From Primorskyibacter flagellatus (GTDB lineage Bacteria > Pseudomonadota > Alphaproteobacteria > Rhodobacterales > Rhodobacteraceae), in NCBI RefSeq assembly GCF_900176485.1, contig NZ_FWYD01000001.1, positions 372,001 to 436,000 on the forward strand: a stretch of 64,000 nt of DNA, in the 5' to 3' direction. How positions within the stretch are numbered: position 1 is the stretch's first letter; the number at the start of each line of letters is the position of its first letter. The notes below the pieces were generated by a model, which was not told where the DNA came from, ran no database searches, and worked only from the letters and a program-made list of their open reading frames with translations. The translations under genes were made by a program, and so were the position numbers. This document shows positions 38,684-49,067 of this stretch, in pieces.

Positions 38684-39376
38684 ATGCTCACGAAGAAGCA
38701 ACTGGACCTGCTGGAGTTCATTAACAAACGGATGCTGCGTGACGGCGTCCCACCCAGTTTCGACGAGATGAAAGAGGCGCTGGATCTGCGCTCGAAATCC
38801 GGAATACACCGGCTGATCACGGCACTGGAAGAGCGCGGCTTTATCCGCCGTCTGGCCCACCGCGCCCGTGCGATCGAGATCGTGAAACTGCCCGACAGCA
38901 TGAATTCGACGCCCGCAGGCTTTACACCCCGCGTGATCGACGGCGGTTCGAACGGGCAGCCGGCAAATGCCCAACCGATCGAGCCTGTGCACGCGATGGA
39001 CCTGCCATTGATGGGCCGCATCGCCGCCGGTGTCCCGATCGAGGCCGTGTCGGACAGCCCGCCAAACATCGCTGTGCCCGGGCAGATGCTGAATGGCTCT
39101 GCGCGGCACTATGCGCTTGAAGTCAAAGGTGATTCCATGATCGAAGCCGGGATCAATGATGGCGACGTGGTGGTGATCCGCGAAACCAGCCAGGCCGATA
39201 ATGGCGATATCGTCGTCGCCCAGGTCGATGGGTACGAGGCAACGCTGAAACGCTTTCAGCGCAAGGGCGACATGATCGTTCTGGAACCCGCCAACCCTGC
39301 CTATGAACCGCGCGTCTTGCCGACCGGACAGGTCAAGGTTCAGGGCAAGCTTGTCGGTCTGATCCGCACTTACTAA
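38684..39376 (+). CDS. lexA: LexA repressor
   Basis: 230 residues from the ATG at 38684, giving the family start [17 protein letters not shown]. The winged HTH contains [21 protein letters not shown] longer linker than in E. coli leads to the S24 peptidase domain: cleavage site Ala115-Gly116 in [10 protein letters not shown], catalytic Ser151 in GDSMIEAG and Lys189 in ATLKRF. RecA filaments trigger self-cleavage and release SOS genes. An upstream GTG (38669) is in frame but too close to the operator. In R. capsulatus LexA also affects gene transfer agent production. Confidence 0.97.
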   Translation: MLTKKQLDLLEFINKRMLRDGVPPSFDEMKEALDLRSKSGIHRLITALEERGFIRRLAHRARAIEIVKLPDSMNSTPAGFTPRVIDGGSNGQPANAQPIEPVHAMDLPLMGRIAAGVPIEAVSDSPPNIAVPGQMLNGSARHYALEVKGDSMIEAGINDGDVVVIRETSQADNGDIVVAQVDGYEATLKRFQRKGDMIVLEPANPAYEPRVLPTGQVKVQGKLVGLIRTY

Positions 39377-39546
39377 ACCTTACCGCTCTGCCTCTTTTCC
39401 GGCAGGGCGAGCTTTGCGGGCGCGCGGCTTGTAGATACGCTTTGTCACCGGTCCCATGTCCGAGACAAACGAACGTTTCCGTTCGGGCCCTGTGTCTGAC
39501 GAAAACGGGATGCGGTGCGCGCCTGTTGGTTGTCTCTGCATTGCGC

Positions 39547-41613
39547 TTATTTGGCAGTGGCGAGATTCAGGGATTTGCGCGCACCGCCAGTCCACGGTCT
39601 TTGTCCGGCATGTTCCGTTGCGGTGCGGCGCTCCATCCGCCCGTTTACAACGTCGAAAGACAGCGCACCGGTCCGGCGCAGTCTTTTGGGGCCGTACACC
39701 TCGCAAGGCAGTTTCTGGCCCTCAAGATCAACTGTCATCACCACGATGTCATTCGGCGCACAGCCCGCTTTTAGCAAAGCCGCCAGCCCGCGTTTGCCCT
39801 GCGCGTGCCGGAACAGCCGGTCGCCGAACATCAGGTCGCGCAGCACTCCGGTGCCGGGCCAGCGCTTGGCGGCCTGCGGTTGCTCTGCCGCATCGCCGTC
39901 GTTTTCCAGCCAGACCCCGGCGACGAATCCCGCGCCTTTCGGCTTGCTCAGCGCCCGGCCCTGCGGCCCGAGGATGCCAACCAGCCCGCCATTCTCGGCC
40001 ACCAGCACACCCGGCCGTTCCGCCCCGGCCCACAGCACCAGACCCAGCGCCACCGGTGCCAGACCCGCCCAGCGAAACCGCCCGTGCCAGAGCATCATCA
40101 GCAGCATGCCGCAGGCCAGCAGGGGCAGCACCCTGGGGCCGGGGCTGATCACCTGCCCCACCGCGCCATCCCACCCCGACACCGTCCCCGCGACCAGCAG
40201 GATCCAGTCCAGCCCCAGCCCCATCACCCAAAGTGCCAACCCCTCCAGCCCCAGCGGCAAAAGGCACGCCGCAACGACCGCCGCCGGCATGACCAACAGC
40301 CCCATCAAAGGCACGGAAACGAGGTTCGCCATCAGCCCGTAATGCGCCGCCTGATTGAAATGCGCCATGCCGACGGGCGCGGTCGCGGCCCCTGCCACGG
40401 CCGACGAGATCACGACCGCCAGAACCGGCCGCACCCAGCGCGGCATCCAATCCATGTCGATGTTCCGCAACGCCCCGAACACCGCGACAAGCGCGGTGGT
40501 GGCCGCAAAGGACATCTGAAACCCCGGCCCCAGCAACGCTTCGGGCCGCAAAAGCAACACGATCAGCGCGGCCATCGCCACGGCCCGCAGGCTAAGCGCC
40601 CGGCGGTCGACGATCACCGCCCCCAGCGCCACCGCGACCATCACGAAGGCACGCTCGGTCGCGACATTGCCGCCAGACAATGCCAGATAGCCCCCCGCCG
40701 CCAGCATCGCCCCCGCCGCCGCAAGTTTCTTGACCGGCAGGCGCAGGGCGGCGGCGGGCCAAAGCAGAAAGCCAAGACGCAGCGCCGCGAAGACGAACCC
40801 CGCCAGCAGCCCCATATGCAGACCGGAAATCGCCAGAAGATGGGCAAGGTTGGTGCGGCGCAGATCGTCCAGCGTGCCCTGCCCCATGCCCGACCTATCG
40901 CCGGTCATCACGGCAGCGGCAAAAGCGCCTGTCTCGCCCGGCAGCGCCGCCTGCACCCGCGCCGACAGGGCCATGCGGGCGCGAAAGACATGCAGCCCGC
41001 CCGCTGGCGGCTCCAGCATCAGAACGGGCGTACGGGTGTAGCCGACCGCCCCCAGACGCAAAAACCACGAATGGCGGCGAAAATCGAAACCGCCCGGCTC
41101 TACCGCCCCTTGGGGCGGTGACAGATGCCCGGTCAGGATCACCGTCATGCCGGGCGTGGGGGTGATGAACCCCTGCTCTCCGTGCAGGGACACCCGCACG
41201 CGGTCAGGCGTGCGCGCGGGCGAGGTGCGCCGCAGCACGACAGTGTCCAGCGTCAGCCGCACCGCGTCCGAGGCCGAGCGGTCAATCCCGACGATCCGCC
41301 CTTCGATTGGCCCGTAATAGCGAAAGCTCAGCACCGGGGCGGATACCTGATGCGTCCGCGCACCCGCCACGGCAAGGCCCAGAAGGACCAGCGCCAGTGC
41401 CGCCACCAGAGGGCCGGATGCGGCACCCAGCCGCCTTTGCAGCATCAGCAGGCCCAGTCCGGTTCCGCCACACAGCCACAGCATCCAGATCGCAGGCTCC
41501 ACCCGCAGCAGGAAATAGCCGCCGATCCCCAGCGCCAGGAAAACCGGCGCCCAGGCGAAGAGATGGCCGCGCTGTTCCAGCATGGCGGCTTCGATCCGGT
41601 CCAGGGCGCGCAT
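39547..41613 (-). CDS. comEC: ComEC/Rec2-family DNA uptake channel protein
   Basis: 688 residues from the ATG at 41613 (GAAGGAC upstream); the open frame extends far upstream antisense to gltX, which is spurious. It has membrane segments near the N terminus, an OB-fold part (GRIVGIDRSASDAVRLTLD) and the competence domain with LAHLLAISGLHMGLLAG and GPGFQMSFAATTALVAVFG. The C terminus is a shortened, degenerate soluble domain without the metal motif of full beta-lactamase-like ComEC. ComEC passes single-stranded DNA across the inner membrane; in Rhodobacter it is also needed to take up gene transfer agent DNA. Confidence 0.93.
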   Translation of the reverse strand: MRALDRIEAAMLEQRGHLFAWAPVFLALGIGGYFLLRVEPAIWMLWLCGGTGLGLLMLQRRLGAASGPLVAALALVLLGLAVAGARTHQVSAPVLSFRYYGPIEGRIVGIDRSASDAVRLTLDTVVLRRTSPARTPDRVRVSLHGEQGFITPTPGMTVILTGHLSPPQGAVEPGGFDFRRHSWFLRLGAVGYTRTPVLMLEPPAGGLHVFRARMALSARVQAALPGETGAFAAAVMTGDRSGMGQGTLDDLRRTNLAHLLAISGLHMGLLAGFVFAALRLGFLLWPAAALRLPVKKLAAAGAMLAAGGYLALSGGNVATERAFVMVAVALGAVIVDRRALSLRAVAMAALIVLLLRPEALLGPGFQMSFAATTALVAVFGALRNIDMDWMPRWVRPVLAVVISSAVAGAATAPVGMAHFNQAAHYGLMANLVSVPLMGLLVMPAAVVAACLLPLGLEGLALWVMGLGLDWILLVAGTVSGWDGAVGQVISPGPRVLPLLACGMLLMMLWHGRFRWAGLAPVALGLVLWAGAERPGVLVAENGGLVGILGPQGRALSKPKGAGFVAGVWLENDGDAAEQPQAAKRWPGTGVLRDLMFGDRLFRHAQGKRGLAALLKAGCAPNDIVVMTVDLEGQKLPCEVYGPKRLRRTGALSFDVVNGRMERRTATEHAGQRPWTGGARKSLNLATAK

Positions 41614-41691
41614 CTTGTCCTTCGCGTGTGTGACGTTTAAGGATGCCTCAACGCTATCCCTCCCAAGGTTTACAGAAGGTAAATATTGCCC

Positions 41692-43104
41692 ATGACCGGC
41701 CAAGTCGTGACCCGTTTCGCGCCCTCTCCCACCGGCTACCTGCATATTGGCGGGGCGCGCACGGCGCTGTTCAACTGGCTGTTCGCGCGCGGGCGTGACG
41801 GGCGTTTTCTGCTGCGGATCGAGGATACGGACCGCGAACGCTCTACCCCCGAAGCGACGGCCGCCATCCTGAAAGGGCTGGACTGGCTGGGGCTGGACCA
41901 TGACGGCGAGGCGATCAGCCAGGCCGCAGGGGCCGCGCGCCATGCCGAGGTTGCGCATGAGTTGCTGGCCAAGGGTGCGGCGTATAAGTGCTTTGCCACC
42001 CAGGATGAAATCGCGGCCTTCCGCGAGGCTGCCAAGGCCGAGGGCAAATCCACCCTGTTCCAAAGCCCCTGGCGCGACGCCGACCCGGCCACCCAGCCCG
42101 ATGCGCCCTTCGTGATCCGCCTGAAGACACCCTTGGAAGGCACGACCGTGATCGACGATCAGGTGCAGGGCAAGGTCACGATCCGCAACGACCAGTTGGA
42201 CGACATGATCCTGCTGCGGTCGGACGGGACGCCCATCTACATGCTGGCGGTGGTGGTAGACGACCATGACATGGGCGTGACCCATGTCATCCGGGGCGAC
42301 GATCACCTCAACAATGCCGCGCGCCAGATGGGAATCTATACCGCGATGGGCTGGGATGTACCGGTCTGGGCGCATATCCCGCTGATCCACGGACCGGACG
42401 GCAAGAAACTGTCGAAACGCCACGGTGCATTGGGCGTCGAGGAATATCAGGCGATGGGCTATCCGTCGGCAGGTATGCGCAACTATCTGGCCCGTTTGGG
42501 CTGGAGCCATGGCGACGACGAATTTTTTACCGACGAACAGGCGCAGCAGTGGTTCGGGCTGGATGGAATCGGCAAAAGCCCGGCGCGTCTGGACTTCAAG
42601 AAGCTGGAGAATCTCTGCGGCCAGCACATCGCGGCCGCCGACGATGCTGCGCTGCTGCACGAAATTGACGCTTACCTTAAGGCAGCCGAACAGCCCGCCT
42701 TGACATCCGCGCAGCGCGACGGATTGGGACGTGCGATGTATTGCCTCAAGGATCGCGCAAAAACATTCCCGCAGCTTCTTGAAAAGGCAGAGTTTATTCT
42801 GGCGAAATCTCCGATCGTTCCGGATGAGAAAGCCGCCGGACAACTTGATGCGGTATCCCGTGGTATACTGGCTGCATTGACGCCGCAATTGCAAAATGCT
42901 AGCTGGTCCCGAGACGAATTGGAGGGTGTCTTGTCCCGGTTTACCGAGGAGAATGAACTGAAATTCGGTAAACTAGCAGGTCCGCTTCGGGCCGCACTTG
43001 CCGGACGTTCAGTGACACCCAGCGTATTCGACATGATGCTCGTTTTGGGCCGGGACGAAACACTCGTCCGGCTGGATCAGGCTGCGGCCATTGGGAAAAG
43101 CTGA
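41692..43104 (+). CDS. gltX: Glutamyl-tRNA synthetase
   Basis: 470 residues. Class I synthetase with [19 protein letters not shown] (the HIGH motif as HIGG) and the KMSKS loop as KKLSKRHGA near residue 246. The C-terminal helical anticodon-binding domain is complete. ATG at 41692 is chosen; a TTG at 41686 has the better-spaced AGAAGGT and cannot be excluded. Divergent from comEC with 78 bp between, and followed at 80 bp by gltA. Confidence 0.96.
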   Translation: MTGQVVTRFAPSPTGYLHIGGARTALFNWLFARGRDGRFLLRIEDTDRERSTPEATAAILKGLDWLGLDHDGEAISQAAGAARHAEVAHELLAKGAAYKCFATQDEIAAFREAAKAEGKSTLFQSPWRDADPATQPDAPFVIRLKTPLEGTTVIDDQVQGKVTIRNDQLDDMILLRSDGTPIYMLAVVVDDHDMGVTHVIRGDDHLNNAARQMGIYTAMGWDVPVWAHIPLIHGPDGKKLSKRHGALGVEEYQAMGYPSAGMRNYLARLGWSHGDDEFFTDEQAQQWFGLDGIGKSPARLDFKKLENLCGQHIAAADDAALLHEIDAYLKAAEQPALTSAQRDGLGRAMYCLKDRAKTFPQLLEKAEFILAKSPIVPDEKAAGQLDAVSRGILAALTPQLQNASWSRDELEGVLSRFTEENELKFGKLAGPLRAALAGRSVTPSVFDMMLVLGRDETLVRLDQAAAIGKS

Positions 43105-43185
43105 CCAGATCATCTTGTCTCAATGCCTGTTGACATAGGAAGCCGTTGCATTCGCTCAACGGCATTGAGACGAAGGGACCACTTC

Positions 43186-44481
43186 ATGGCAGAAAGTACC
43201 AAGAACGCTACCCTGCAACTGGATGGCAAAAGCTTTGATTTGCCGATCTTTAGCCCAACCGTGGGCCCCGACGTGATAGACATCCGCAAGCTATATGCCA
43301 ATGCAGGTGTGTTCACCTACGACCCCGGCTTCACCTCTACTGCGGCCTGCGACAGCACGATCACCTTCATTGATGGCGACAAGGGCGAGCTTTTGCACCG
43401 CGGCTATCCGATCGACCAGTTGGCCGAGAAATCGCATTATCTCGAAGTCTGCTACCTGCTGCTTTACGGCGAGCTTCCCTCGGCGCAAGCGCTTGAGGAT
43501 TTCGAAAACCGCGTGACCAACCACACGATGCTGCACGAGCAGATGCAGTATTTCTTCCGCGGGTTCCGCCGCGACGCGCATCCGATGGCGATCATGGTCG
43601 GCGTCGTGGGGGCGATGTCGGCCTTCTACCACGACAGCACCGACATCACCGATGCCTGGCAGCGCGAGGTCGCCTCTATCCGGCTGATCGCCAAGATGCC
43701 GACGATTGCCGCCTGGGCCTACAAGTATCACACCGGCCAACCATTTGTGTATCCGCGCAACGATCTGGATTACGCGTCCAACTTCCTGCGCATGTGCTTT
43801 TCCGTTCCGGCCGAGGAATACGAGGTCAACCCGATCCTGAGCCGCGCGATGGACCGGATCTTCACCCTGCATGCCGATCACGAACAGAACGCTTCGACCT
43901 CGACGGTGCGGCTGGCGTCATCCTCCGGTGCCAACCCCTTTGCCTGTATCGCCGCCGGCGTTGCGTGTCTTTGGGGTCCGGCACATGGTGGGGCCAACCA
44001 GGCCTGTCTTGAAATGCTGCGCGAGATTGGCACCCCGGACCGCATCCCCGAATTCATCGAACGCGCCAAGGACAAGAACGACCCATTCCGCCTGATGGGC
44101 TTTGGCCACCGTGTCTACAAGAATTTCGACCCGCGCGCCAAGGTGATGAAACAATCCGCAGACGAGGTGCTGGACCTGCTGGGGATCGAGAACAATCCCA
44201 CATTGCAGGTTGCCAAGGAACTCGAAGCTGCTGCCCTTGCGGACCCCTACTTCACCGAGAAGAAGCTGTTCCCGAATGTCGACTTCTATTCCGGCATCAT
44301 CCTCGAAGCGATGGGTTTTCCCACCTCGATGTTCACCCCGATCTTCGCGCTGTCGCGCACCGTCGGCTGGGTTTCGCAGTGGAAGGAAATGATCGGCGAT
44401 CCGCAGAACAAGATCGGCCGTCCGCGTCAGCTTTACCTGGGCAGCACCGCGCGCGACTACACCGATATCGAAAAGCGCTAA
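43186..44481 (+). CDS. gltA: Citrate synthase (type II)
   Basis: 431 residues from the ATG at 43186 behind GAAGGGA. This is the hexameric, NADH-sensitive type in length. Catalytic residues lie in the histidine of [12 protein letters not shown], the [11 protein letters not shown] histidine and the aspartate of the [13 protein letters not shown] region context; GFGHRVYKN carries another substrate-binding histidine. It condenses acetyl-CoA and oxaloacetate, the entry step of the TCA cycle. Confidence 0.97.
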   Translation: MAESTKNATLQLDGKSFDLPIFSPTVGPDVIDIRKLYANAGVFTYDPGFTSTAACDSTITFIDGDKGELLHRGYPIDQLAEKSHYLEVCYLLLYGELPSAQALEDFENRVTNHTMLHEQMQYFFRGFRRDAHPMAIMVGVVGAMSAFYHDSTDITDAWQREVASIRLIAKMPTIAAWAYKYHTGQPFVYPRNDLDYASNFLRMCFSVPAEEYEVNPILSRAMDRIFTLHADHEQNASTSTVRLASSSGANPFACIAAGVACLWGPAHGGANQACLEMLREIGTPDRIPEFIERAKDKNDPFRLMGFGHRVYKNFDPRAKVMKQSADEVLDLLGIENNPTLQVAKELEAAALADPYFTEKKLFPNVDFYSGIILEAMGFPTSMFTPIFALSRTVGWVSQWKEMIGDPQNKIGRPRQLYLGSTARDYTDIEKR

Positions 44482-44504
44482 GTCTGCTCAGCGACGCAAA
44501 CCGC

Positions 44505-44535
44505 AAGCCCGTCCCTTACAGGGGCGGGCTTTTTT
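44505..44535 (+). terminator. Intrinsic terminator of gltA
   Basis: AAGCCCGTCCC pairs with GGGGCGGGCTT (one G-T pair) around TTACA, followed by a run of T. It starts 24 bp after the gltA stop. Confidence 0.9.
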
Positions 44536-45087
44536 CATTTGCCAGAGTTGCCACCCCGGCCGGGCCGGTGCGAGTCTTGCTGTGGTCTTCAGGGGATCTG
44601 TCGTTGGGGATAAAATATGCCGCGAAATGAATGCCACGCACTCCTACATGGGATCCACTTCGCGACATGAGAAGAATCAGGGCCACTCACCCGTTTCCCG
44701 CCGTCATAAAAAACCTCCTCTTGCAAAGAGATCTTTGATAAAATTGTTGCAGACCCGAAAATCCTTCGAATTACAGGTCTATATATATGAATAAAGTGTA
44801 GACATTGTATACGATATACATTGAGACAATTTCAACAATTAAGTTGAAGAAAAAACCCTGTAGAATCAACGAATGAAATTAAATGAATGCAATTCAAATG
44901 CGTCGGGAATCAACTTACCCAACGTCATTCGACTTGTGGCAGCCTGCACGCCCTGTGCTCCGCTTCGAGAGCGTGGCCGCAAAACACGCTCTGCACGGAT
45001 GCCTAGCGCCTGAAACCCACGGCATCAGGTGAACGCCTCAAGCGTGCCGAACTGTGGTCCGGCACGGGTCAATCCGGTGGTTGCGCT
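44536..45087. other. Long intergenic gap with an AT-rich core
   Basis: About 550 bp between the gltA terminator and the convergent hydratase gene. The core (about 44700-44900) is strikingly AT-rich for this genome and contains CTCTT-GCA-AAGAG and the palindrome at 44806-44820. No coding frame is credible; the longest (44582-44794) has no family resemblance. Confidence 0.6.
44806..44820. promoter_or_regulatory. Orphan operator-like palindrome
   Basis: TGTATA-CGA-TATACA is a perfect 6+6 palindrome inside the AT-rich core. It resembles operators of GntR-family (FCD type) repressors such as TTGTATACAA-like sites. No regulated gene starts nearby in the window, since both flanking genes end towards it. 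Confidence 0.45.
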
Positions 45088-45867
45088 TCAGCGCCCTTCG
45101 TAATTGGCCGGGCGTTTTTCAAGAAAGGCCACGACACCTTCTTTGAAATCACGGGTCTGACCGCATTTGCCTTGCAATTGCGCCTCCAGCGCCAATTGTT
45201 CGTCCAGCGTATTGTCAAAGCTGCCGCGAATTGCCTGTTTCAGCGCATTATATGCGGCCGTTGGACCATTTGCCAAATGCGCCGCGCGTTTGCGCCAATG
45301 GGCTTCAAACCCGTCATCCGCCACGGCCTCGTAGATCATGCCCCAGTCATCGGCCTGTCGGGCGGAAATCTTGTCGGCAAACAACGCCGCCCCCATCGCC
45401 TTGGCCATGCCCATCTGGCGCGGCAGGTAATAGCTGCCGCCTGCATCCGGGATCAGGCCGATCCGGGTGAAGGCCTGAATGAAGGCAGCGCTTTCCGTGG
45501 CAATGACAACATCCGCCGCAAGCGCAAGATTCGCCCCCGCCCCCGCAGCCGCACCGTTCACGGCACAGATCGTCGGCACCGGGCATTCGTAGATCGCCTT
45601 GAGCATCGGTTCGTATTCGTCGCGCAGCACGCGTTCCAGATCCAGATTGGCCGCATTGGCCCGGTCGCCCAGATCCTGCCCGGAACAGAAGGCCCGCCCG
45701 CCCGCGCCTGTCAGGACCACGACGCGCGCCTCTTTACCGCCTTGGCGCACGGCTTGCGTGATCTCAGCACGCATCTGCGTGTCCAGAGCGTTCATCACGT
45801 CGGGCCGGTTCAGCGTCACGACGCAGATGTTGTCGCTGACCTCATAGGTGATGGTTTCGTAATGCAC
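45088..45867 (-). CDS. Enoyl-CoA hydratase/isomerase family protein, PaaG-like
   Basis: 259 residues from a GTG at 45867 with GGAG ten bases upstream; the frame is open further but the family N terminus YETITYEVSDNICVVTLNRP begins here. Crotonase marks: AFCSGQDLGDR (oxyanion loop; GQDL-x-DR is typical of PaaG), NGAAAGAGANLALAADVVIA and RIGLIPDAGGSYYLPR. PaaG isomerises ring-epoxy-phenylacetyl-CoA to the oxepin; a general enoyl-CoA hydratase is the alternative, as no other paa genes are here. It lies downstream of ccmH on the same strand. Confidence 0.88.
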   Translation of the reverse strand: MHYETITYEVSDNICVVTLNRPDVMNALDTQMRAEITQAVRQGGKEARVVVLTGAGGRAFCSGQDLGDRANAANLDLERVLRDEYEPMLKAIYECPVPTICAVNGAAAGAGANLALAADVVIATESAAFIQAFTRIGLIPDAGGSYYLPRQMGMAKAMGAALFADKISARQADDWGMIYEAVADDGFEAHWRKRAAHLANGPTAAYNALKQAIRGSFDNTLDEQLALEAQLQGKCGQTRDFKEGVVAFLEKRPANYEGR

Positions 45868-45946
45868 GGGCGCGGTCTCCTTTTTGAGCAATCTTTGCGC
45901 CGCATCAAACACGCAGCCGCCGGAAATGGCAAAGCCCAACGCAACG

Positions 45947-46444
45947 TCACGGGTCGTTGCGATCAAGGATCTCTTTCAGCCGCGCGCTTTCGTCAGCGTT
46001 CAGCCCCTGCTCGCCGGGTGCCCGCGCGTGTGACCGGCGGCGGATATAAACGACACCCACCCCAAGCGCGGCGACCAGCATCAAGGGGCCTGCCGCCCAA
46101 AGCAACCAGTTCGCGCCCCCGGTCGTGGGTTTCAGCAGCACGAACTCGCCATAGCGATCGACGATAAAGGCCAGCGCCTCTGCGTCGCTGTCGCCCTCGA
46201 CCAGACGTTCGCGCACCAGAAGGCGCAGATCCCGCGCCAGCGAGGCATTGGATTCGTCGATGCTCTCGTTCTGACACACCAGACAGCGCAGCCCCTTGGA
46301 CAGTTCGCGCGCACGCAACTCCAGCGCCGGGTCGTCCAGCACCTCGTCCGGTTGCACAGCCCAGACCGGTGCGGCCAGCAGCGCAAGGCAAAGCACAAGG
46401 ATGTAGGGTGGGGTTTTACCCCACCATTCCCGGAACCGCCTCAT
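45947..46444 (-). CDS. ccmH: Cytochrome c maturation protein CcmH
   Basis: 165 residues from the ATG at 46444, overlapping the ccmF stop by 4 bp. Signal/anchor at about 12-30, the thiol motif LRCLVCQNESIDESNA with Cys54 and Cys57, and a C-terminal membrane segment (LLWAAGPLMLVAALGVGVVY). It keeps apocytochrome c cysteines reduced and presents them to CcmF for heme ligation in the periplasm. Short form (no TPR domain; CcmI is not in the window). Confidence 0.95.
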   Translation of the reverse strand: MRRFREWWGKTPPYILVLCLALLAAPVWAVQPDEVLDDPALELRARELSKGLRCLVCQNESIDESNASLARDLRLLVRERLVEGDSDAEALAFIVDRYGEFVLLKPTTGGANWLLWAAGPLMLVAALGVGVVYIRRRSHARAPGEQGLNADESARLKEILDRNDP

Positions 46445-48408
46445 TCCGCAGGCACGCCCGCAGGTGCAGGCGCTTTGCGCGCCCCCGCGGCCACCCGGTA
46501 GCGGCGGTCCGTCAGGGACAATCCGCCGCCAAGTGCCATGATCAGGCACCCGGCCCAGATCCAGCCCGCCAGCGGCTTGACATAGGTGCGCATGGTCCAC
46601 GCGTCATTGCCCTGCGCATCCCCGATCACCACATAGACATCGCGCAAAAACCGGTAATCGATGGCCGCTTCGGTCGTGGGCATCTTGGCCACCGGATAGC
46701 TGCGCTTTTCGGGATAAAGCGTCGCGATCTGCTGCCCGTCCTGTGCCAGGGTGACATTTGCCGTGGTCGAGAAATAATTCGGTCCGCGCACCCTTTCGAC
46801 GCTGTTCAGGGTCAATTCATAGCCCGACACCTCGAAAGGCTCGCCGATATTCGCGACGCGGATATCCTCGGTCTGCCAGGCGGTCAGACCGGCAATGCCG
46901 AAGATGGTGATGCCCAGCCCGGCATGGGCCACCGATTTGCCCCAATCGGCGCGCGGCAGGCGCATCAGGCGGCGCAGATCACGCGATCGGCCCGTGCGGG
47001 TCCACAGATCCGTCAAAGACCCGAAAACCAGCCAACTCCCCAGGAACAGCCCCACCGGCCCCAGCAGGCTGCGCCCGGACTGCATGGCCCAGGTCAGCCC
47101 CGCCAGCGCCAAGGCCAGCACCAGCGCGGGAAGTAGTTGACGGGTCACCCGGCCAGGCTTGGCACGTTTCCAGGGCAGCATTGCGCCCAGCGGCAGGATC
47201 AGCCCCAGCACCACCATGAACGGCGTGAACGCCATATCGAAGAAGGGTGCGCCGACGCTCAGCTTGCGGTCAAAGAACATCTCGGCGGCCAGCGGCCAGA
47301 TCGTGCCGACAAACACCACCAGCGACGCCACCGACAGCAGGATGTTGTTCGCCACCAACGCGCTTTCGCGGCTGACAACGGCAAACACGCCTTTTGCCTC
47401 CATGGTTCCGGCCCGCGCGGCAAACAACGTCAACGCACCTCCGGTAAAGACGGCAAGGATCATCAGGATGAACACGCCGCGTTCGGGGTCATTGGCGAAG
47501 GCGTGTACACTGGTCAGCACGCCGGAACGCACGATGAATGTGCCAATCATCGAGAAGCCGAACGCCATGATCGCCAACAGGATGGTCCAGCTTTTCAGCG
47601 CCTCGCGCTTTTCCACGACAATGGAACTGTGCAGCAGCGCCGCCGCAAAGAGCCACGGCATGAAGCTGGCATTTTCCACCGGGTCCCAGAACCAGAACCC
47701 GCCCCAGCCAAGCTCGTAATAGGCCCACCAGGACCCGAGCGCGATGCCGATGGTCAGGAAGATCCACGCCGCCAGCGTCCAGGGCCGCACCCAGCGACCC
47801 CATGCGGCATCCACGCGCCCCTCGATCAGCGCGGCGACGGCGAAACTGAAGCAGACGCTCAGGCCGACATAACCGAGGTAGAGAAAGGGCGGATGGAAGG
47901 CCAATCCCGGATCCTGCAACAGCGGATTCAGGTCCTGCCCGTCAAAGGGCGGCACCGCGAGGCGCAGGAACGGGTTGGAGGTAAACAGGATGAACGCCAG
48001 AAAGGCCACACCGATCGCGGCCTGAACCGACAGGACCCGCGCGCGCAGACTGGGTGGCAGTTGCGCCCCGAACCACGCCACCATCGCGCCGAAGAGGCTG
48101 AGAATCAGCACCCACAACAGCATGGAGCCTTCGTGATTCCCCCAAACGCCCGAAATCTTGTAAAGCATCGGCTTGGCCGAATGACTGTTCAACACCACAA
48201 GGCGCAGGCTGAAATCGCTGGTCACAAAGGCATAGGTCAGCGCCGCAAAGGCAAAGCCCAGCAGCAAAAACTGCGTGGTGGCGGCCGGTTCGGCAACCGA
48301 CATCCAGCCCGGCCATCGCTTATGCGCACCGATGATGGGGACAACCGTCTGCACGATGGCGACGAGGAAGGCGAGGATGAGGGCGAAATGCCCGAGCTCT
48401 GTAATCAT
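46441..48408 (-). CDS. ccmF: Cytochrome c maturation heme lyase subunit CcmF
   Basis: 655 residues from the ATG at 48408; the open frame continues upstream only as a shadow of the holin gene. It has about fourteen membrane segments and the heme-handling WWD domain GWGGFWFWDPVENASFMPW (about 225-245), with flanking histidines. CcmF takes heme from holo-CcmE and, with CcmH, attaches it to apocytochromes c. It overlaps ccmH (ATGA) and is separated from ccmE by the lysis gene pair. Confidence 0.96.
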   Translation of the reverse strand: MITELGHFALILAFLVAIVQTVVPIIGAHKRWPGWMSVAEPAATTQFLLLGFAFAALTYAFVTSDFSLRLVVLNSHSAKPMLYKISGVWGNHEGSMLLWVLILSLFGAMVAWFGAQLPPSLRARVLSVQAAIGVAFLAFILFTSNPFLRLAVPPFDGQDLNPLLQDPGLAFHPPFLYLGYVGLSVCFSFAVAALIEGRVDAAWGRWVRPWTLAAWIFLTIGIALGSWWAYYELGWGGFWFWDPVENASFMPWLFAAALLHSSIVVEKREALKSWTILLAIMAFGFSMIGTFIVRSGVLTSVHAFANDPERGVFILMILAVFTGGALTLFAARAGTMEAKGVFAVVSRESALVANNILLSVASLVVFVGTIWPLAAEMFFDRKLSVGAPFFDMAFTPFMVVLGLILPLGAMLPWKRAKPGRVTRQLLPALVLALALAGLTWAMQSGRSLLGPVGLFLGSWLVFGSLTDLWTRTGRSRDLRRLMRLPRADWGKSVAHAGLGITIFGIAGLTAWQTEDIRVANIGEPFEVSGYELTLNSVERVRGPNYFSTTANVTLAQDGQQIATLYPEKRSYPVAKMPTTEAAIDYRFLRDVYVVIGDAQGNDAWTMRTYVKPLAGWIWAGCLIMALGGGLSLTDRRYRVAAGARKAPAPAGVPAE

Positions 48409-48467
48409 GCTTCGGTTATATTCGCGTAAAGCGGGGCGAGCCAATGGTTTTCCCCGCCCCGCCCCGT

Positions 48468-49067
48468 TCACATTGTCGCGCCCTGCCCGGTTTTGCTGGC
48501 CCGCCACTCTGCAAGCGCGGGATTTTCTGCATTGCTTTCGGCCAGAGGCACCGGCTCGGGGGCCGGTGCGGGCGCTGCCTGTGTCTGCCGGAAGGATGTT
48601 TCCCGCAACGACTCGATCTCTTCCACCGTGCGCATCACCCCTGGCGTCATGCCGACCGTGCGCGCCAGATCCGCCTGATAGGCCTGCCCCTTTGCCTGAT
48701 GCCGCGCGCCGAAATAGAACGACACGATTGCGCCCAGAAGCCACCACATCGGTTCCGGCACCAGCGCAATCCCGGCCATGCGCGCGGCGAACCACACCGG
48801 GTCCACCATCGCCGCACAGAACAGCCCCAGCGTGCCAAGTGCCAGCGCGGGCCGTGGCAAGCGGTTCACGCCATCCATGAACCTGTCGAACCCGCCACGT
48901 TTGGGTTGCACGAATTCCTGCCCGAATTGCCGCAAGGCATCGCCGCGAAGTGTCGCGCCACGCATTGCCTCGGCCTCGGCATTCACCCGGAAGATCTCGG
49001 CGGTTTGCGCCACCACATTGCGCCCGCCGCCAAAGACGACCCCCAGCAGTCTTTCGATCAACCCCAT
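48468..49067 (-). CDS. Holin-family protein (three-segment type)
   Basis: 199 residues. An N-terminal amphipathic part (LIERLLGVVFGGGRNVVAQT, EAMRGATLRGDALRQFGQEF), then two to three hydrophobic segments (about 72-90, 95-112, 105-125: LALGTLGLFCAAMVDPVWF, WWLLGAIVSFYFGARHQAKG) and a Pro/Ala-rich tail. This matches phage 3TM-type holins, which permeabilise the inner membrane so that an endolysin can reach the wall. It overlaps the upstream endolysin gene by 10 bp. The pair lies between ccmE and ccmF. Confidence 0.8.
   Translation of the reverse strand: MGLIERLLGVVFGGGRNVVAQTAEIFRVNAEAEAMRGATLRGDALRQFGQEFVQPKRGGFDRFMDGVNRLPRPALALGTLGLFCAAMVDPVWFAARMAGIALVPEPMWWLLGAIVSFYFGARHQAKGQAYQADLARTVGMTPGVMRTVEEIESLRETSFRQTQAAPAPAPEPVPLAESNAENPALAEWRASKTGQGATM

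Noticed and set aside
39380-39706. Minus-strand frame downstream of lexA
   Set aside because: Overlaps the comEC end; Arg-rich shadow with no family match.
39805-41121. 438-residue plus-strand frame
   Set aside because: Antisense to comEC; low-complexity Pro/Arg/His shadow.
41614-42894. Upstream extension of comEC to a 1115-residue protein
   Set aside because: The extension is antisense to gltX; the ATG at 41613 has a good ribosome-binding site and the natural ComEC N terminus.
44582-44794. 70-residue frame in the AT-rich gap after gltA
   Set aside because: No ribosome-binding site or recognisable sequence; it runs from the GC-rich into the AT-rich part without a change in character typical of a gene.
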